Shown here piece after piece: positions 61,832 through 64,000 of a stretch of 64,000 nucleotides of DNA. A model generated the notes under the pieces. The model had not been told where the DNA came from, did not search any database, and worked only from the letters and a program-made list of their open reading frames with translations. The number at the start of each line of letters is the position of its first letter. The stretch's first letter is position 1. Origin of the DNA: Anatilimnocola floriformis (lineage in GTDB: Bacteria > Planctomycetota > Planctomycetia > Pirellulales > Pirellulaceae); contig NZ_JAMLFW010000002.1 of assembly GCF_024256385.1 (NCBI RefSeq), forward strand, positions 1,488,001 through 1,552,000, in the 5' to 3' direction. The translations under genes were made by a program, and so were the position numbers.

Positions 61832-62248
61832 TCACTCCTTGGGAACATCCCACGTCAAGTCGATGGTCCCTTTGGTATCGACAGGGACGGTTACCTTTTG
61901 CCGATTCTCGCCGATGGCGAAGCGGTCGGGGAGGTAGCTCTTGCGGGTGCTCGGATTGTCGGGCGAAGGTTCGATCTCGTTGCAGGTGATGCTGATCACG
62001 TACTCGCCCGGCGGCAACTGAACCAAGTAACTGCCATCGGCGGCGGCGACGGTCGTTATGGTTTTTCCCGGCATGCCAGGCGCGGGTTTGGTGGGGGTGA
62101 AGTCGAGCGTCGCGGGCTTGGGCCAGGGAACACCGCCGAAGGTGACTTTTCCCTGCACGGGAATAACTGGCGGGCCGCTGGGACCGCAGGCCGTGAGCAT
62201 TGCCAACAGGGCCAGGCCGAGAGTCGCGGCTGTTAATCGAGTCTTCAT
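61832..62248 (-). CDS. Lipoprotein with carboxypeptidase-regulatory-like domain
   Basis: 138 residues. KTRLTAATLGLALLAMLTAC is a lipoprotein signal with lipobox LTAC. Residues 25-135 are a transthyretin-like beta-sandwich (VQGKVTFGGVPWPKPATLDF, GSYLVQLPPGEYVISITCNE) related to the carboxypeptidase regulatory domain. Such proteins are very common in planctomycetes and are expected in the envelope. Function unknown. Divergent from the glycerophosphodiesterase gene. Confidence 0.85.
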   Translation of the reverse strand: MKTRLTAATLGLALLAMLTACGPSGPPVIPVQGKVTFGGVPWPKPATLDFTPTKPAPGMPGKTITTVAAADGSYLVQLPPGEYVISITCNEIEPSPDNPSTRKSYLPDRFAIGENRQKVTVPVDTKGTIDLTWDVPKE

Positions 62249-62350
62249 CTATGTCGCTCCTTCAATGGGTATAATCGCCTTCTTACCTTTGATTTTCGTC
62301 GACCTGCAGCGCGGGAGCAATTCCCGGCGGCTTGTCTGGGAGTGGTTGGA

Positions 62351-63190
62351 ATGTTGAATGCTTTGAAATTCAGCGCGTGCGGAGTTTGCTTGTTGATGTT
62401 TGCCTCGTTCGCTGCCGCCGTAGAGCAGGCGAAAATCTCGCCTGCCGCCGAACTCGTCGGCGCCAAGCGAGTGCTGATCATCGGCCATCGCGGCGCGAGT
62501 GCTCACGCGCCAGAGAACACGCTCCCCTCGTTCGAAGCGGCCGTGAAAGCGAAGGCTGACATGGTCGAGCTCGATTACTACCACTCGGCGGATAAGGTGC
62601 CGGTGGTCATGCACGACAAAGATCTCGATCGCACGACCGACGCCGGGAAGGTGCTCGGCAAATACAACATCAAGCTCGAAGATGTCACGGTCGCCGATCT
62701 GAAAAAGGTCGACGCCGGCAAGTGGTTCAAGACGCAGTTTGCCGGCACCAAGGTGCCGACGCTCGAAGAAGCCTTCACCGTCATTCAAGCCGGCAGCATG
62801 ACGCTTATCGAACGCAAAGGTGGCGACGCGGCGACGATCGTGAAAATGCTCGACGACAAAAAGCTCCGCGGCAACGTGGTCGTGCAAGCCTTCGATTGGA
62901 AGTACATCGCCGACTGCCATAAGTTAGCGCCGGATCTCGCCCTCGGTTGCCTCGGCAGCAAGGAACTCGGTACGAAGCAAATCGCCGATGCCAAACAAGC
63001 CGGCGCCGCCGCCGTCGGTTGGCGACACAGCGATCTCACCAAAGAAAACATCGCCGCCGCACACGCCGCCGGCTTGAAGTGCTGGGCCTACACGGTGAAC
63101 GACAAGAAACGCGGCCAACAGCTCATCGATGTCGGGATCGATGGCATTATTACCGACGATCCCGGTCTGATGCGCGAACTGCTGAAGTAA
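62351..63190 (+). CDS. Glycerophosphodiester phosphodiesterase
   Basis: 279 residues from ATG 62351 (GTG 62342 possible). A signal-like N-terminus (CGVCLLMFASFAAAVEQA) precedes the catalytic domain: VLIIGHRGASAHAPENTLPS with the catalytic His and Arg, ELDYYHSADKVPVVMHDKDL with metal-binding residues and the second His, and RTTDAGK. The C-terminal part AAAVGWRHSDLTKENIAAAH and WAYTVNDKKRGQQLIDVGID matches the family. It hydrolyses glycerophosphodiesters to glycerol-3-phosphate in the periplasm. Ends 26 bp before a composite repeat. Confidence 0.93.
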   Translation: MLNALKFSACGVCLLMFASFAAAVEQAKISPAAELVGAKRVLIIGHRGASAHAPENTLPSFEAAVKAKADMVELDYYHSADKVPVVMHDKDLDRTTDAGKVLGKYNIKLEDVTVADLKKVDAGKWFKTQFAGTKVPTLEEAFTVIQAGSMTLIERKGGDAATIVKMLDDKKLRGNVVVQAFDWKYIADCHKLAPDLALGCLGSKELGTKQIADAKQAGAAAVGWRHSDLTKENIAAAHAAGLKCWAYTVNDKKRGQQLIDVGIDGIITDDPGLMRELLK

Positions 63191-63216
63191 GCATCGGCAG
63201 ATTTCTCGCACGTTGT

Positions 63217-63411
63217 GATAGTCTCGATTGCTTCAGTAATCGAGACCGCGCAGCGGCAAGAGGCATCCCGTCTCCAGTCAACTGCAACGGGCGTCAACCA
63301 TCGAATCGGTCCGGGGTTGAAAGTATACGACCGAACCTCGCAGCACTCGCGTCAATCGAGATGCCTCTGTTCGCTGACGCGACATCGATGGCTGACGCAA
63401 TCGATGCTATC
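63217..63411. repeat. Composite palindromic element, copy 3 (195 bp)
   Basis: Left end GATAGTCTCGATTGC, TTCA, GTAATCGAGACC; right end GACATCGATGGCTGAC, GCAATCGATGCTATC. AAGAGGCAT near the left and ATGCCTCT near the right are retained. More diverged than copies 1 and 2. It lies between convergent genes (glycerophosphodiesterase and monooxygenase). Confidence 0.8.
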
Positions 63412-63423
63412 CGCCCTGCAAAA

Positions 63424-63735
63424 TTAGCCCGCCGGGCTGAGGATTTGCAGCGAGACTTGCTTGACGAATTCTTTGACCCGAGGCCGATAGGCCACCATGT
63501 GTGGCGCGATGAGGTGGGCTTCGAGAGCAGCAGTGCTCTCCCACTTTTCGCAGACCACGACCGTGTCGTTGCGCGCCGGCGGTTGGTTCTGCAAGTTGGT
63601 CGGGTGATCGACGGCTGGGAAGTATTCGATGCAGCCGTTCTCGGCGCGAACGGGGGCGATGATCTTTTGAAACTCGGCCAGGAAATCATTCCGCTTGCCG
63701 GGGTGCAATTCGATGGTGGCGAGGACGACAATCAC
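63424..63735 (-). CDS. Antibiotic biosynthesis monooxygenase-fold protein
   Basis: 103 residues if GTG 63735 is used (TTGGAG about 8 bases upstream); the frame is open to 63846 without a good site. Sequence VIVVLATIELHPGKRNDFLA, APVRAENGCIEYFPAVDHPT, VVVCEKWESTAALEAHLIAP and HMVAYRPRVKEFVKQVSLQI matches the ABM dimeric alpha/beta-barrel family, small cofactor-free monooxygenases or quinol-related enzymes. The substrate is unknown. It ends 12 bp from the composite repeat. Confidence 0.85.
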   Translation of the reverse strand: MIVVLATIELHPGKRNDFLAEFQKIIAPVRAENGCIEYFPAVDHPTNLQNQPPARNDTVVVCEKWESTAALEAHLIAPHMVAYRPRVKEFVKQVSLQILSPAG

Positions 63736-63857
63736 GGGAGTGACTCCAAGGAAAGTGTGCGAGTTGATCGTGCGAATGGATGCAGTGACCATATCGCGCG
63801 AGTCTTTCGCGGGATAGGGAACTAGCGACCTGATCATGGTCGACATCGCGCGTTCAA

Positions 63858-63935
63858 AATCAGCCGCCGGGCGCTAGCCCCCGGCTATCTCTGGGCACCG
63901 TTTCCAAGCCGGAGGCTAGCGCCTGGCGGCTGATT
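63858..63935. repeat. Inverted-repeat element (78 bp), GCCGCCGGGCGCTAGC type
   Basis: The left arm AATCAGCCGCCGGGCGCTAG continues CCCCCGGCT; the right arm is AGCCGGAGGCTAGCGCCTGG then CGGCTGATT. About 26 of 29 positions pair. It lies 10 bp after the end of a putative minus-strand gene. Confidence 0.8.
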
Positions 63936-63944
63936 CGTCAGTCG

Positions 63945-64000
63945 CTAATCAGCCGCTCGCGCCCGCTGTCCCGCGAGCAACTTCTCATACCAACTACGCT
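63945..64000 (-). CDS. Possible 3' end of a gene truncated by the window
   Basis: Open minus-strand frame reading RSWYEKLLAGQRARAAD and a stop at 63945, open beyond the window edge. Only 17 residues are visible, so neither reality nor function can be confirmed. The position just beyond a palindrome that otherwise follows gene ends supports it. Confidence 0.35.
   Translation of the reverse strand, partial: RSWYEKLLAGQRARAAD

Overview
The window is about 64 kb of GC-rich (roughly 60%) bacterial chromosome. The gene content points to a planctomycete, probably of the Pirellulales type. The evidence is: a large PSCyt1/DUF1549/DUF1553 cytochrome-type protein; a DUF1080 protein; YwqK/MORN proteins whose N-termini carry the FSLRTLAI-type membrane anchor common in planctomycetes; an exported collagen-like protein with a basic [11 protein letters not shown]-terminus; many secreted proteins of unknown function; and kdsB, which implies Kdo and an outer membrane. 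No genus can be fixed from the sequence alone. No tRNA, rRNA, CRISPR array, integrase, transposase, prophage or defence operon was recognised.

Layout. 0-7 kb: end of a P-II regulator gene, two small unknown genes, a sigma-54 activator, and a tandem pair of 513-residue YwqK/MORN proteins. 7-10 kb: collagen-like protein on the minus strand. 10.8-15.6 kb: tyrosine-phosphatase-like protein, Maf, a beta-sandwich protein and a UvrA-type ATPase. 15.7-21.2 kb: HEAT/TPR protein with a secreted partner, a tandem TerB-like pair, and a YdjY-domain protein. 21.4-28.2 kb: a heparinase-like unknown, prfB with a programmed +1 frameshift, msrA, a pentapeptide protein, pyruvate kinase and beta-carbonic anhydrase. 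28.2-29.3 kb: a gene-poor stretch. 29.3-40.5 kb: hydrolases, groES, a Tat-exported prenyltransferase-like repeat protein, argS, a thioredoxin-TPR protein, aroB, a FixJ-type regulator, dprA and rsfS. 40.6-50.7 kb: secreted unknown, kdsB, small membrane protein, aldo/keto reductase, Nudix hydrolase, cysteine-less redoxin, RlmI-like methyltransferase, nitrilase-family amidase and PPP phosphatase. 50.7-64 kb: FMN reductase, DUF2092/TlpA-like protein, DUF4214-like secreted protein, PSCyt1/PSD1 protein, glgA, DUF1080 protein, lipoprotein, glycerophosphodiesterase, monooxygenase, and possibly the end of one more gene.

Most genes are single housekeeping units or short pairs, and no long pathway operon is present. 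Typical couplings are uvrA with the beta-sandwich gene (11-bp overlap), a 79-residue unknown with aroB (4-bp overlap), and the 264-residue secreted protein with the HEAT/TPR protein (21-bp gap).

The most striking structure is not a gene. The window holds at least a dozen palindromic or terminal-inverted-repeat elements of several families, all next to gene 3' ends and none found in a divergent promoter region. One family is a composite element of about 195 bp in three copies, each between two convergent genes. Each end is itself a hairpin, and the ends are inverted copies of each other. A 56-bp palindrome sharing its core with two intergenic palindromes lies in frame inside the DUF1553 gene, like a protein-coding palindromic insertion. 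These elements are the best candidates for an undescribed system here.
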